A stretch of DNA of 64,000 nt. Source: an uncultured Clostridia bacterium (GTDB taxonomy: Bacteria > Bacillota > Clostridia > TANB77 > CAG-508). The DNA lies in contig CAPPGO010000001.1 in assembly GCA_948678575.1 (NCBI GenBank), positions 213,904-277,903 on the forward strand. The letters are read 5' to 3'. This document shows, piece by piece, positions 43,469 through 51,847 of the stretch. Below the pieces are notes generated by a model that had not been told where the DNA came from, did no database searches, and saw nothing but the letters and a program-made list of their open reading frames with translations. Within the stretch, counting starts at the first letter, position 1; each line of letters starts with the position of its first letter. A program made the translations under genes and the position numbers.

Positions 43469-45457
43469 TTATTCATCACCTTTTGTACTTTTTCTTTTTG
43501 CTGTTATACCTGTTTGTTTATAATAATTATCAATAAATTTCTTTACTTTCTCATTATTATCTTTTTGTGCATCAACTAAATCTTCTGTAAATTCTTTAAT
43601 TGCTGCTATTTCTGCTTTTAATCGTTTTATATCACTGTTATCTCTAAGATCATCTATATTTTCTTTTAAATTTCTAATATCATATCTTATAAGCTCTATA
43701 TCTTTTGAATTAATTTGATTTGTATTTATAGCAACTTGCATAATCATATTTTTCATTGTTGCAATTTCGCTATCTATTTTTTCTATCTTATATTCTAATC
43801 TTGCAGAATTTCCTGAACCACTAGCAATATCTAAATCTCTACTAGCAGTTGGTCTTTTTAATGATAAATCAAAATTTTTAAATGATGGATTTATCATATT
43901 TTTTGTAGGTACATCATTTTTTAAATCAATGTATCTAAATGAATTTATATTAATATTGGCATCTTTTAAGAAATTTTCTACTGTTCTTATTTCTGTTCTT
44001 TCTACAAAATCTTTTAAGTTAGTATCTGGACTTGAATCTGCATAATAATATGATGACGCATAAACTTCTTTTGTAAGTCTATATTTATTAAGTACTACAC
44101 CATTAATTTGTACACCAACTTGTTCAAAACTCTTTTTAAGTCTTTTTATATCTTCAACTTTTGTTGATTTATGTGCAGTAACTAACATTGTATAATCTAC
44201 AAATTTAGAAACCGCAACACTATCTGCTATAATACTTGATGGTGTACCATCTATGATAACAATATCATAAATTTCGCTTAAAACTGATAATAAACCTCTA
44301 ACTTTTGGTGGACTTAATAATTCAGCTGGATTAGATGGTCTGTTTCCAGAAGTCATCAAATGTACATTTGGAACTTTTGTAGTTTTTATATATGAACATA
44401 GTTCACTAATATCTACTTTGGCTTCTTCACAATTTGCTAAATAGTTTGATAAACCTCTTTTATTCTGTAATCCAAAGATTTTATTTTGTCTACCTTTACG
44501 CATGTCCGCATCTACAATTATAACTTTTTTATCTGTTTTAGCTATTGTAACAGCTAAATTTGCTGCAACAAAGGATTTACCTTCTGACATTCTTGAAGAT
44601 GTAACAAGTATTGTTTTTGTATTTTGAGCAAAAGTAACATTTGTACGAAGTGATCTAAATGCCTCTGCTATTGGTGATTTTGCGTTTTCTAAAATTACCA
44701 ATTCTGAATCTTTAACTGCTCGTTTTCCATTTCTTCTCTCTTCTTTGTTTTCTTCTGTTTTAATACTTTTTTCAAGTTTTCTTTCAAAAACTGGTATAGA
44801 ACCTAAAACTGGCAATCCAATTTCTGTTTCAATATCTTCTTCTTCTTTAATTGTTGTATCTAACATATAAAGAATAACTACTAAGACACCAGATAAGAAC
44901 ACTCCCAACATTCCAAAAATTACAAAATCTTTAATATGATTTACATTGTATGGAATTGTTTCAACTTCTGCTTCATCTATAATATTAACATTTGCAATAT
45001 TAAAAATTTCCTTGGCTTGTTCAACAAAAACATTAGCAATTTCATTTGCTATTCTTTCTGCCATCCATGCGCTTTCATTTGAAACAATTATAGCAAGCAT
45101 CGCCGCATTTTCTTCTTTAACAGTTAACATTTCACCTAATTCATCTTCTGTAATTTTCAAATCCAGATTTGCAATTACTTGTTTTAGAACCGTTTTACTT
45201 TCAATAAGAGATATATATGGTTCTAGCAAAATGCTTGTCATTGAAAAGTCAGCAACATCTGATTGCTTAACCGTATTTTCATTAAGCTCCTCATTAATTT
45301 TTGCAAGTAATAATGTAGTTCTTGATTGATACTTTGGAACTACATACATATAAGAGTAAAAATACCCTACGCCTATTGCTATAATTAGTATTAAAGCAAT
45401 ATAAAATTTCTTTGCCCATGCTAATTTGGCAAATCTTTTTAAATCAATTTCTTCCAT
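43469..45457 (-). CDS. Wzz/BY-kinase fusion for polysaccharide chain length, with coiled-coil extension
   Basis: The 662-residue protein starts with a Wzz-type domain between two membrane helices (about 18-34 and 170-195, FVIFGMLGVFLSGVLVVILY). It continues as a bacterial tyrosine kinase: Walker A TSSRMSEGKSFVAAN, Walker A' KVIIVDADMRKG and Walker B IYDIVIIDGTPSS. This joins the CapA and CapB (or CpsC and CpsD) functions that control exopolysaccharide assembly. A further 180 residues form a coiled coil (EIATMKNMIMQVAINTNQIN) and end KSTKGDE; the usual C-terminal tyrosine cluster is not obvious, as only NYYKQ is seen. It lies directly downstream of the PHP phosphatase gene that would dephosphorylate it. 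No glycosyltransferases are near. Confidence 0.85.
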   Translation of the reverse strand: MEEIDLKRFAKLAWAKKFYIALILIIAIGVGYFYSYMYVVPKYQSRTTLLLAKINEELNENTVKQSDVADFSMTSILLEPYISLIESKTVLKQVIANLDLKITEDELGEMLTVKEENAAMLAIIVSNESAWMAERIANEIANVFVEQAKEIFNIANVNIIDEAEVETIPYNVNHIKDFVIFGMLGVFLSGVLVVILYMLDTTIKEEEDIETEIGLPVLGSIPVFERKLEKSIKTEENKEERRNGKRAVKDSELVILENAKSPIAEAFRSLRTNVTFAQNTKTILVTSSRMSEGKSFVAANLAVTIAKTDKKVIIVDADMRKGRQNKIFGLQNKRGLSNYLANCEEAKVDISELCSYIKTTKVPNVHLMTSGNRPSNPAELLSPPKVRGLLSVLSEIYDIVIIDGTPSSIIADSVAVSKFVDYTMLVTAHKSTKVEDIKRLKKSFEQVGVQINGVVLNKYRLTKEVYASSYYYADSSPDTNLKDFVERTEIRTVENFLKDANININSFRYIDLKNDVPTKNMINPSFKNFDLSLKRPTASRDLDIASGSGNSARLEYKIEKIDSEIATMKNMIMQVAINTNQINSKDIELIRYDIRNLKENIDDLRDNSDIKRLKAEIAAIKEFTEDLVDAQKDNNEKVKKFIDNYYKQTGITAKRKSTKGDE

Positions 45458-45510
45458 TAACTTTCACCCATATTATTATATTTATAATAAAAAGTTTTTT
45501 CAACACCTAT

Positions 45511-46221
45511 TTACATATTTTTTAATATATTTTCTTGGCAATTAATTGTAATATTTTCATAATATTCTTTCTTTGCATAATGTTTCAATATTTTCAAGAT
45601 TTTATTCATTTTTGTATATGTAGTTTTTTCCTTATGAGTATCTGTTCCCATTAAATTTATTTTTTTATCTTTTAATAATTTTTTTAAAGTTTTTTCTGCT
45701 CCTTTTCCATATTTTCCTATTAAAGATTCGTAATTACCTTGCAAATAAACTCCCATTTCAATAAATTTATCTAAATATTTTAAATCTTTTTGAACATATA
45801 TATATCTTTCTGGGTGAGCTAAAATAACTGTATATCCTTCAAAAGTTAAATTTTCAATCATATCTTCTGCATCTATTATTTTTTGAGTTAATGGTAATTC
45901 AACTAAAACATATTTTGTATCTGATAAAGTTGAAACTCTTCCTTCTTCTATTAATTCTTTCATATTATTTGTAACATAAATTTCATTTCCTAAATAAAGT
46001 TCTATATCTATGTTTTCTTCTTTTAACTTTTCTTTTATAATATTTAATTTTTCTAAATTTTCACTTTTGGTTTTTACATATTGTGGTACAATATAATGAG
46101 GCGTACAACAAATTTTGGTAAAACCTGCTTCGTACGCCTCTCTTAAAATATTTATACTATTCTCTAATTCTTTTGCACCATCATCTGTACCAAATATTAT
46201 ATGACAATGTAAATCAATCAT
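45511..46221 (-). CDS. PHP-type protein tyrosine phosphatase (CpsB/CapC family)
   Basis: This 236-residue protein carries the PHP metal motifs DLHCHIIFGTDDGAK, CCTPHYI, VILAHPERYIYV and MGTDTHKE. In capsule loci it removes phosphate from the partner BY-kinase and resets chain-length control. The gene precedes the kinase gene by 53 bp. Its ribosome binding site (TAGGAG) overlaps the stop codon of a 39-residue frame upstream, suggesting coupled translation. Confidence 0.9.
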   Translation of the reverse strand: MIDLHCHIIFGTDDGAKELENSINILREAYEAGFTKICCTPHYIVPQYVKTKSENLEKLNIIKEKLKEENIDIELYLGNEIYVTNNMKELIEEGRVSTLSDTKYVLVELPLTQKIIDAEDMIENLTFEGYTVILAHPERYIYVQKDLKYLDKFIEMGVYLQGNYESLIGKYGKGAEKTLKKLLKDKKINLMGTDTHKEKTTYTKMNKILKILKHYAKKEYYENITINCQENILKNM

Positions 46222-46230
46222 TTTTTTCTC

Positions 46231-46350
46231 CTAAAATATATTGTTTATTAAATATTCATTAGTATCGTCACCGAACATTATGCTTGGTAAATTTTCGTAA
46301 TCATATTCATTTGTATTGTCAAAATATTTTAAAAATTCACTCTCTTGCAT
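46231..46350 (-). CDS. Small acidic protein (39 aa) upstream of the PHP phosphatase
   Basis: The frame reads MQESEFLKYFDNTNEYDYEN at the start and ends YLINNIF. A strong AGGAGGAAT site precedes the ATG at good spacing and the TAG stop forms part of the phosphatase ribosome binding site. It is acidic with no membrane segment. I do not recognise it; it may be a leader peptide or small regulator. Confidence 0.45.
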   Translation of the reverse strand: MQESEFLKYFDNTNEYDYENLPSIMFGDDTNEYLINNIF

Positions 46351-46451
46351 ATAAATTCCTCCTTTAATGCTTATGTGTCTATTCTAAACACATTTCATAT
46401 TATACCATATTTTTCTAAGTTTGTAAACTATTGCATTTTTATTAAATTCAC

Positions 46452-46480
46452 TTGACTTTATGGTATATTCATATTATAAT
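46452..46480 (+). promoter_or_regulatory. Sigma-A promoter of tRNA-Lys(CTT)
   Basis: TTGACT (46452-46457) and TATAAT (46475-46480) are exactly 17 bp apart, 22 bp before the mature tRNA. Confidence 0.8.
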
Positions 46481-46502
46481 TATTTTTGTCAATTTAATAC
46501 AT

Positions 46503-46578
46503 GGGTTATTAGCTCAGTTGGTAGAGCAGCAGACTCTTAATCTGATGGTCCGGGGTTCGACTCCCCGATGACCCACCA
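46503..46578 (+). tRNA. tRNA-Lys (anticodon CTT)
   Basis: The sequence folds as a full cloverleaf. The acceptor pairs GGGTTAT with ATGACCC (one G-U), the D-arm is AGCTCAGTTGGTAGAGC, the anticodon loop CTCTTAA gives CTT, the T-loop is GGTTCGACTCC and CCA is encoded. Confidence 0.97.
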
Positions 46579-46585
46579 AACGAAG

Positions 46586-46614
46586 AAAGTACATACAGAG
46601 TATGTGCTTTTTTT
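46586..46614 (+). terminator. Terminator of tRNA-Lys(CTT)
   Basis: An 11-bp stem (AAAGTACATAC with GTATGTGCTTT, one G-U) has a 3-base loop and is followed by TTTT. Confidence 0.8.
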
Positions 46615-46675
46615 GTTTCTCGTTAGTAAAAAGGGAGTCGAAAAGGAGCTTGCCAAGTCTAGGAGATTGTTAATT

Positions 46676-46709
46676 AAAAAGCCATGCATTTTGAAGTGCA
46701 CGACTTTTT
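46676..46709 (-). terminator. Terminator of the VanW gene
   Basis: AAAAAGTCGTGCA and TGCATGGCTTTTT (minus strand) form a stem with an 8-base loop ending in a T-run, 3 bp past the VanW stop codon. Confidence 0.7.
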
Positions 46710-46711
46710 TG

Positions 46712-48370
46712 TTATGGTCCTATTCTTATTATCGCTTTCATTGGTTGATATGTATCTGTTGAAATAATTTCTTTTGATACAAATTTTCCATCTAATTTTG
46801 TTTCTTTATATGTTGTAACTTTACAACCATTTCCACCAGCTTGAACTATTATTTGTTGTCCTGGTGCTAATGTTGGATCTGGTATATATTGAGTTGCATA
46901 TGGAATTGATGCTGTAACAACTGGTGCTAAATCTACACTATATTCTACCTCTTCTTTAATTCCATATATATTGAATTCAGCTACTCCACTACAAACACTT
47001 CCTTCAATTTTTATTGGATATGTTCTTGTATTTTTAAATTTAAAATCTATAACTCCATAAACAACTGTCGCATCTCTCCCAGCTTTTACATACGAAGTAG
47101 TAAATGAGTGATTTCTTCTTTCTACTATTTCTAAATTTGCCTTAATAACTGCATTATATAATGTTGATGATATCTGACAAATGCCACCTGCTAAACCGTC
47201 AACTACTTTACCATCTTGATAAATTTTTGCATCTTTGTAACCTTCTTCAATTGTTCTTTTTCCAACAACTTGGTTAAAAGAAAATTCTTCTCCTGGCATT
47301 AATACCGTTCCATTAATTTTTCCTGTTGCAATGGCCAAATTTTGACTTCTATTTACATTACTTGCATCATATCTCGTAGTATATGTACTAATTAAATATG
47401 GAAAAGCTTCTGTTCCAATATCATTTATCGTTTTATTAGCAGGAGTAAGTTTTAACGGTATTCTATATTCTTCTGATACAGTAGCAACCATTGATTTTGC
47501 CTCTTCCTTAGAAATTGCAAAATCCACTCCTTCTACTTCTGCATATATTTTAAAAGGATTTTCCTCGTAATAAGCATCTTTTGGCTCTGTATATACTTCT
47601 GAATAAATTTTTTCAATATCTATACTATCTGCTTTTGTTTGTTGAATAGGTATGCTCACAAGCGTATTATTTTTATTTTCCAAAATTTGTAACGCATCTT
47701 GCTCTACTATTTTATTTAAAATATATTTTTTAAATTCTTCTTTATTAACAGTTATTCCATCTTTTCCTGGTATTATAATTAATTCTGAACCTTCTTTATA
47801 ATATGTAGCTTGAACTACTAATCCAGGTATTTTACTCTCGATACTATCCACAATATAATTTAAAGTATCTTCATTATATGTATATTCTGGTGTTATTTCC
47901 TTTCCCCAAAAAGCAACTGATAAAATTTCATAATTATTTTGAATTATATTACCACTTCTACCAACTGAATATGCTTTTTCTACTGCTTTTGCAATATCAT
48001 ATTTAAATTCTATTTGACTAGTATTTAAAGTAGTTTCGTATTCATCAGTTGTTAATTTTATAGGTGTATTTAATTCAATATTTAATGCTTCTTCCAATTT
48101 CGCCTTTGCCTCTTGCATTGTTAAATTAGAAACATCTATATTTTTTATCGAAACTCCATTTACTATTACTGATTTAGTTACATTCATAAAAGCAAATATA
48201 ATAGAAAATATACCAATTAAAATTAAAATAATTACTATATTAATTATAATAAATAAATTCTTTTTTTGTTTTCGCTCTATTTCTTGTACAAGAGTAGGCT
48301 TTTCGGGTTCTTCTACTTTTATCAAATCTTTCTTTTCCTCTTTTGTTTCTTTTTGTTTTTTCTTTGACAT
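46712..48370 (-). CDS. VanW family protein with PG-binding and G5 domains
   Basis: The 552-residue protein starts with a charged cytoplasmic segment and one membrane helix (about 36-62). Outside lie one or two repeats of the YoaR-type putative peptidoglycan-binding domain (about 75-290), the VanW domain (about 330-460, with MPGEEFSFNQVVGKRTIEEG and GGICQISSTLYNA) and a C-terminal G5-like domain (VEYSVDLAPVVTASIPYATQ). VanW proteins sit at the cell wall; their activity is not established, and isolated copies are not evidence of vancomycin resistance. The gene is monocistronic with a GAGGGG site. Confidence 0.88.
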   Translation of the reverse strand: MSKKKQKETKEEKKDLIKVEEPEKPTLVQEIERKQKKNLFIIINIVIILILIGIFSIIFAFMNVTKSVIVNGVSIKNIDVSNLTMQEAKAKLEEALNIELNTPIKLTTDEYETTLNTSQIEFKYDIAKAVEKAYSVGRSGNIIQNNYEILSVAFWGKEITPEYTYNEDTLNYIVDSIESKIPGLVVQATYYKEGSELIIIPGKDGITVNKEEFKKYILNKIVEQDALQILENKNNTLVSIPIQQTKADSIDIEKIYSEVYTEPKDAYYEENPFKIYAEVEGVDFAISKEEAKSMVATVSEEYRIPLKLTPANKTINDIGTEAFPYLISTYTTRYDASNVNRSQNLAIATGKINGTVLMPGEEFSFNQVVGKRTIEEGYKDAKIYQDGKVVDGLAGGICQISSTLYNAVIKANLEIVERRNHSFTTSYVKAGRDATVVYGVIDFKFKNTRTYPIKIEGSVCSGVAEFNIYGIKEEVEYSVDLAPVVTASIPYATQYIPDPTLAPGQQIIVQAGGNGCKVTTYKETKLDGKFVSKEIISTDTYQPMKAIIRIGP

Positions 48371-48411
48371 TTTAATTCCCCTCTATAAAACATTCAAATA
48401 TATAAAATTAA

Positions 48412-48447
48412 GTATAAGTTATCTGTATTTCACTTCGTTCAAACAGC
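48412..48447. repeat. 36-bp perfect direct repeat, copy 1
   Basis: The 36 bases starting GTATAAGTTATCTGTATT and ending CGTTCAAACAGC recur exactly at 48514-48549. The copies are 66 bp apart in the divergent intergenic region between the VanW gene and the S24-like repressor. Confidence 0.9.
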
Positions 48448-48513
48448 CACTTTCATTGATTACATTTCCGCTTATCATAAAAACTTCATTTCATTCGTTT
48501 TTATTGCTCCAAT

Positions 48514-48549
48514 GTATAAGTTATCTGTATTTCACTTCGTTCAAACAGC
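48514..48549. repeat. 36-bp perfect direct repeat, copy 2
   Basis: This is identical to 48412-48447. Its right end is 64 bp before the -35 of the repressor gene. Only two copies exist in the window. Confidence 0.9.
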
Positions 48550-48612
48550 TAACTTAATACTATCACAATTAAGTATATTCCGCAACTAAAAAATTATTTT
48601 ACAATTATGCAC

Positions 48613-48641
48613 TGGACAACAAATTTATTTTTATATATAAT
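48613..48641 (+). promoter_or_regulatory. Candidate promoter of the S24-like repressor gene
   Basis: TGGACA (48613-48618) and TATAAT (48636-48641) are 17 bp apart, 28 bp before the first ATG. Confidence 0.55.
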
Positions 48642-48668
48642 AAATTAAAATAAATTTAAGCGAGGTAG

Positions 48669-49244
48669 ATGAAACAAATGATAGGAAATATGCTTTCTAA
48701 AATACGAAAAGAAAAAAGAATTACAAAAACAAAATTAGCTGAACTAACAGATATAAATATTGGACACCTTACACACATCGAAAAAGGTGAAAGAAATCCA
48801 AGCCATAAAGCATTGAAAAGCATCTGTAATGCTTTGGAAATTCCTTATCAAGAATTACTCTATACTTATGACAAAGAACTTTCAAATGAACAAATAGAAT
48901 ATGATTATATAAATTATATTCCTTACAATAAAATTCCTGCATTTTCAAATTTAGATGATTTTGTAGATTGTCCTGCTCAATTTTCTAATGCATCTTTTGC
49001 TTATAAAGTTCCAGATTCTTCAATGGAACCACTTTTAAAAGAAAATACTTATGTATATGTTGAGCAAAATGCTCTACTTGCAAATAAAGATATTGGATTA
49101 TTCTTCTATAATGGTGAATTTCTTATTCGTCACTTATTATATAAAAAAGATAAATTCGTTTTAAAAGCCAAAGATAAAGACATAAAAGATATACAAATTT
49201 CAAAAAATGACAATTTCTATGTAATTGGAAAAATTTATCTATAA
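48669..49244 (+). CDS. XRE-family regulator with degenerate S24/LexA-type domain
   Basis: Residues 4-60 form a helix-turn-helix (RITKTKLAELTDINIGHLTH). Residues about 105-190 match the S24 peptidase fold: PDSSMEPLLKENTYVYVEQN has the catalytic Ser, and YNGEFLIRHLLYKKDKFVLK aligns with the region that holds the catalytic Lys in LexA (VKRL) and lambda CI (FKKL). Here that Lys reads Arg (LIRHL), so self-cleavage may be lost. The second ATG at 48678 has better spacing to GAGGT than the first. It stands alone, outside any prophage, so it may be a chromosomal stress or developmental regulator. Confidence 0.8.
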   Translation: MKQMIGNMLSKIRKEKRITKTKLAELTDINIGHLTHIEKGERNPSHKALKSICNALEIPYQELLYTYDKELSNEQIEYDYINYIPYNKIPAFSNLDDFVDCPAQFSNASFAYKVPDSSMEPLLKENTYVYVEQNALLANKDIGLFFYNGEFLIRHLLYKKDKFVLKAKDKDIKDIQISKNDNFYVIGKIYL

Positions 49245-49337
49245 TTATTACAATTTAATAACATTGCAAAAGAATATTGAATATATTTTCTATTAAGATT
49301 ATAATATTTATAGTTGATTTTGAGGAGTAATAATTAA

Positions 49338-49823
49338 ATGGAGTTAGTTAAAAATATTTTCTTTAATACAGATAAATTAACGCCAAATAGTAATATAAAA
49401 ATCTCATATACAGGTAAATTTTTTCAAGATAATTCAACAAATGTTTTTATAAGATATGGTTTTGGAGAAAATTGGGAAAACATTGTTGAAGCAGAAATGA
49501 CAAAAAGTGAATTAGGTTTTCAATTAGAATTAGAATTGCAAGACAATACTACTTTTAATTTTTGCTTTAAAAACGAGAAAAATGAATGGGATAATAATGG
49601 CGGAGAAAATTACATATTTACAATAGAACATCCTGATACATCTATGATAGTTACTAATTTAGATGAGTTTTCTTTAATAAAACCTAGAAAACTTAGAAAA
49701 TCTTATCTATATTCTAAAAAAATAAGGCTTGCAATTTATAAAATGCTTATTATTTTACCAAAACTTATTTCTGGAAATTATAAAAGAAAGAAAAGTGTTT
49801 TAGACGATTTAGATAATAACTAA
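49338..49823 (+). CDS. Single-domain CBM25-like carbohydrate-binding protein (161 aa)
   Basis: Residues about 15-95 resemble a starch-binding CBM25/53 module: VFIRYGFGENWENIVEAEMT, then a strand pair and FCFKNEKNEWDNNGGENYIF, with the family WDNNxGxNY motif. There is no signal peptide and no catalytic domain. The C-terminal 55 residues are basic. An intracellular glycogen-binding role is possible. GAGGAGT precedes the ATG. Confidence 0.65.
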   Translation: MELVKNIFFNTDKLTPNSNIKISYTGKFFQDNSTNVFIRYGFGENWENIVEAEMTKSELGFQLELELQDNTTFNFCFKNEKNEWDNNGGENYIFTIEHPDTSMIVTNLDEFSLIKPRKLRKSYLYSKKIRLAIYKMLIILPKLISGNYKRKKSVLDDLDNN

Positions 49824-49861
49824 AAATACACTAATGTTTTTAAAAAACTTAGTGTATTTTT
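49822..49861. terminator. Bidirectional terminator between CBM25-like and SDR genes
   Basis: AAAAATACACTAA and TTAGTGTATTTTT form a perfect 13-bp stem with a 14-base loop between two convergent genes. Confidence 0.85.
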
Positions 49862-49863
49862 TA

Positions 49864-50592
49864 TTACATATACCATCCACCATTTACTGAAATTACTTGT
49901 CCTGTAATATAATCACATTCAATTAACATTTTTACTGTTTTAGCAATTTCTTCTGTCCTACCAATTCTTTTTAAAGGTATTTCAGCCTCTACATTCTTTA
50001 TATCCTCTTCTGACAAATCATTATTCATTTCTGTATCGATTAAGCCTGGTGCAATTGAATTTACTCTAATATTTGATAACGATAACTCTTTTGCTAACGA
50101 TTTTGTTAAACCATCTATACCTGCTTTTGACACTGCATATATACTCTCGCATGAAGCTCCAATTTGCCCAAATATTGATGATATATTTATTATAACACCA
50201 TTTTTGGCATTTATCATATGTTTTACAACTTGTTGTGATACACAGAACACTGAATATAAATTGTTATTTATAACATAATTCCATTCCTCATCTGTTACAT
50301 CTGTAAATAATTTAACCAAATCAATTCCTGCATTATTTACAAGCACATCAATTCTACCATATTTATTTATAACATATTCCACCATTGACTCTATTTCTTC
50401 TCTTTTTGAAACATCAGCTTGATAAATATCCATATTTATATTATTTCGTTTTAATTCTTCTTGTAACTCTTCTGCCTTATCTTTTGAATGATTATAATTT
50501 GCTATAACCATATTTCCATCTAGCGCTAAATCTTTTGCAATAGCTCTTCCTATACCTCTACTTGCACCTGTTACTAATATTACTTTATTCAT
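49864..50592 (-). CDS. SDR-family reductase, probably EF-P 5-aminopentanone reductase
   Basis: The 242-residue classical short-chain dehydrogenase has TGASRGIG (NADPH binding), NNAG, catalytic Ser in NISSIF, and YAVSK (Tyr/Lys). The stretch GQIGASCESIYAVSK resembles YmfI of Bacillus (GASCExxY), which reduces the 5-aminopentanone group on elongation factor P, more than it resembles FabG. IAPGLIDTEMNNDL also fits. The alternative is a generic 3-oxoacyl-ACP reductase. A GGAGAT site precedes the ATG and the gene stands alone. Confidence 0.8.
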   Translation of the reverse strand: MNKVILVTGASRGIGRAIAKDLALDGNMVIANYNHSKDKAEELQEELKRNNINMDIYQADVSKREEIESMVEYVINKYGRIDVLVNNAGIDLVKLFTDVTDEEWNYVINNNLYSVFCVSQQVVKHMINAKNGVIINISSIFGQIGASCESIYAVSKAGIDGLTKSLAKELSLSNIRVNSIAPGLIDTEMNNDLSEEDIKNVEAEIPLKRIGRTEEIAKTVKMLIECDYITGQVISVNGGWYM

Positions 50593-50655
50593 TTTTTATC
50601 TCCATTTTATATATATGTTGTTATTATAACATTATTTATACTTTTTTAGCAAATT

Positions 50656-50931
50656 CTAAACACTTTCATAATGAGACCATACACTAATAATTTTTATTGT
50701 TTTTATTTCTTCAAATACTTGATATATTAATCTATGTTGTATATTTATTCTTCTTGAATATGCTCCTTGTAAATCACCAACTAATTTTTCATATGGTGGT
50801 GGATTTTGAAATGGATTTTCTCTAATTACATCTATTAATTTTTTTGCTTTTTCACTAAGTCCAACTGCCTTTAATTTTGGTATATCTTTTAATACTTGTT
50901 TTCTATATACTATTTTGTACACTATTACCAT
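50656..50931 (-). CDS. yoeB: Type II toxin, YoeB family mRNA interferase
   Basis: The 91-residue product shows the YoeB pattern: ENPFQNPPPYEKLVGDLQGA, then YSRRINIQHRLIYQV with the conserved R and H, and VWSHYES at the C-terminus with the catalytic His/Tyr. YoeB cleaves mRNA at the ribosomal A site. Its start overlaps the antitoxin stop by 7 bp, the standard coupled order with antitoxin first. Confidence 0.9.
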   Translation of the reverse strand: MVIVYKIVYRKQVLKDIPKLKAVGLSEKAKKLIDVIRENPFQNPPPYEKLVGDLQGAYSRRINIQHRLIYQVFEEIKTIKIISVWSHYESV

Positions 50932-51173
50932 TCCACCTCTTCTTCATCTATACATTCTTCTACGTCTTCTTTTAATCCTTTTACAATATCTTCTTTTAGT
51001 CCTGGAATAGAAGATATATATAAAGTTTCTATTAAATTGTTATAATCTTCTTCTGATAAAACTACCGCATTACCATTTTTTGTTGATATATTTATAGGTT
51101 CATTGTATTTTATTGTTTGCTCTAATAATTCATATATATCTTTTCTAAAATTTGTTATATTTATATTGGTCAT
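50925..51173 (-). CDS. yefM: Type II antitoxin, Phd/YefM family
   Basis: The real start is the ATG at 51173 (MTNINITNFRKDIYELLEQT) behind a GGGGG-type site, not the in-frame ATG at 51227. The 82-residue protein begins with the YefM DNA-binding fold and ends in an acidic tail (VEECIDEEEVEW) that wraps around the toxin. The operon is expected to autorepress through the operator near the start. Confidence 0.9.
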   Translation of the reverse strand: MTNINITNFRKDIYELLEQTIKYNEPINISTKNGNAVVLSEEDYNNLIETLYISSIPGLKEDIVKGLKEDVEECIDEEEVEW

Positions 51174-51314
51174 TATAAATTCCCCCTTTATATATAATAT
51201 TATAGCATACGTTTTTACGTACGTCAATTATATTATATGATTTATACTTCATTTTATACATAAATATTTTTACTTTATATAGGCTAAATGGTAAAATAAA
51301 AAAATATTAAAAAG

Positions 51315-51343
51315 TGTAACGAAATTTGATTAAAAAAGTCTAA
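51315..51343 (+). promoter_or_regulatory. Candidate ECF-type autoregulated promoter
   Basis: TGTAAC (51315-51320) and GTCTAA (51338-51343) are 17 bp apart, directly upstream of the sigma gene. This resembles ECF promoters (TGAAAC or TGTAAC with CGTC) rather than sigma-A. Confidence 0.45.
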
Positions 51344-51361
51344 TAATAAAGGAGAATTATT

Positions 51362-51847
51362 ATGGACATAGACAAAATATATAAAGAATATTTTGAAACT
51401 GTGTATAAATATCTTTTATATTTAACTCATAATGAAGATTTATCAGAAGAATTAACACAAGAAACTTTTTATAAAGCAATAAGAAACATAGATCAATTTA
51501 AAGAGAAAAGTAGTATTTTAACTTGGTTAATACAAATTGCAAGGAATTTATATTTTGATGAATTTAAAAGAAATAAAAAACTTGAAGAATTAGCAGAATT
51601 AGAATACAAAATATATGATAAAAGTATTGAAGATACAATTGTTTCAAATGAAGAAAAAACAGAATTAAAACAAAGAATTAACGAATTAAATGAAACACAT
51701 AAAAAAGTAGTTCTTTTAAGAATTTCTAGCGAACTTGGATTTAAAGAAATTGGACTTTTATTTAATAAAAGCGAAACTTGGGCACGAGTGACTTTTTATA
51801 GAGCAAAAAGCAAACTAATGAAAGGAGTTGATAATAATGACAAATAA
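51362..51847 (+). CDS. ECF-type RNA polymerase sigma factor
   Basis: The 161-residue protein has region 2 (FETVYKYLLYLTHNEDLSEE, LTWLIQIARNLYFDEFKRNK) and region 4 (THKKVVLLRISSELGFKEIG, NKSETWARVTFYRAKSKLMK), with the ECF length and no region 3. Such factors direct polymerase to a small stress regulon. The ATG follows AAAGGAG. The stop codon overlaps the start of the anti-sigma gene, so the two are made together. Confidence 0.93.
   Translation: MDIDKIYKEYFETVYKYLLYLTHNEDLSEELTQETFYKAIRNIDQFKEKSSILTWLIQIARNLYFDEFKRNKKLEELAELEYKIYDKSIEDTIVSNEEKTELKQRINELNETHKKVVLLRISSELGFKEIGLLFNKSETWARVTFYRAKSKLMKGVDNNDK

Noticed and set aside
43469..46221. Capsule biosynthesis locus
   Set aside because: Only the kinase and phosphatase are present; no glycosyltransferase, flippase or polymerase gene is visible on either side.
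46712..48370. Vancomycin resistance gene
   Set aside because: VanW-domain proteins are common in Firmicutes; no vanA/B-type ligase, VanH or VanX is near.
48412..48549. 36-bp repeats as a CRISPR array
   Set aside because: Only two copies exist, the gap is 66 bp, and there are no cas genes; CRISPR spacers are usually 26-45 bp.
48669..49244. Prophage repressor
   Set aside because: No phage genes lie near it; the neighbours are ordinary chromosomal genes and the peptidase site looks degenerate.
50974..51227. Longer antitoxin start at 51227
   Set aside because: The extra 18 residues do not fit the YefM start and the GGGGG-type ribosome site lies within them, just before the ATG at 51173.
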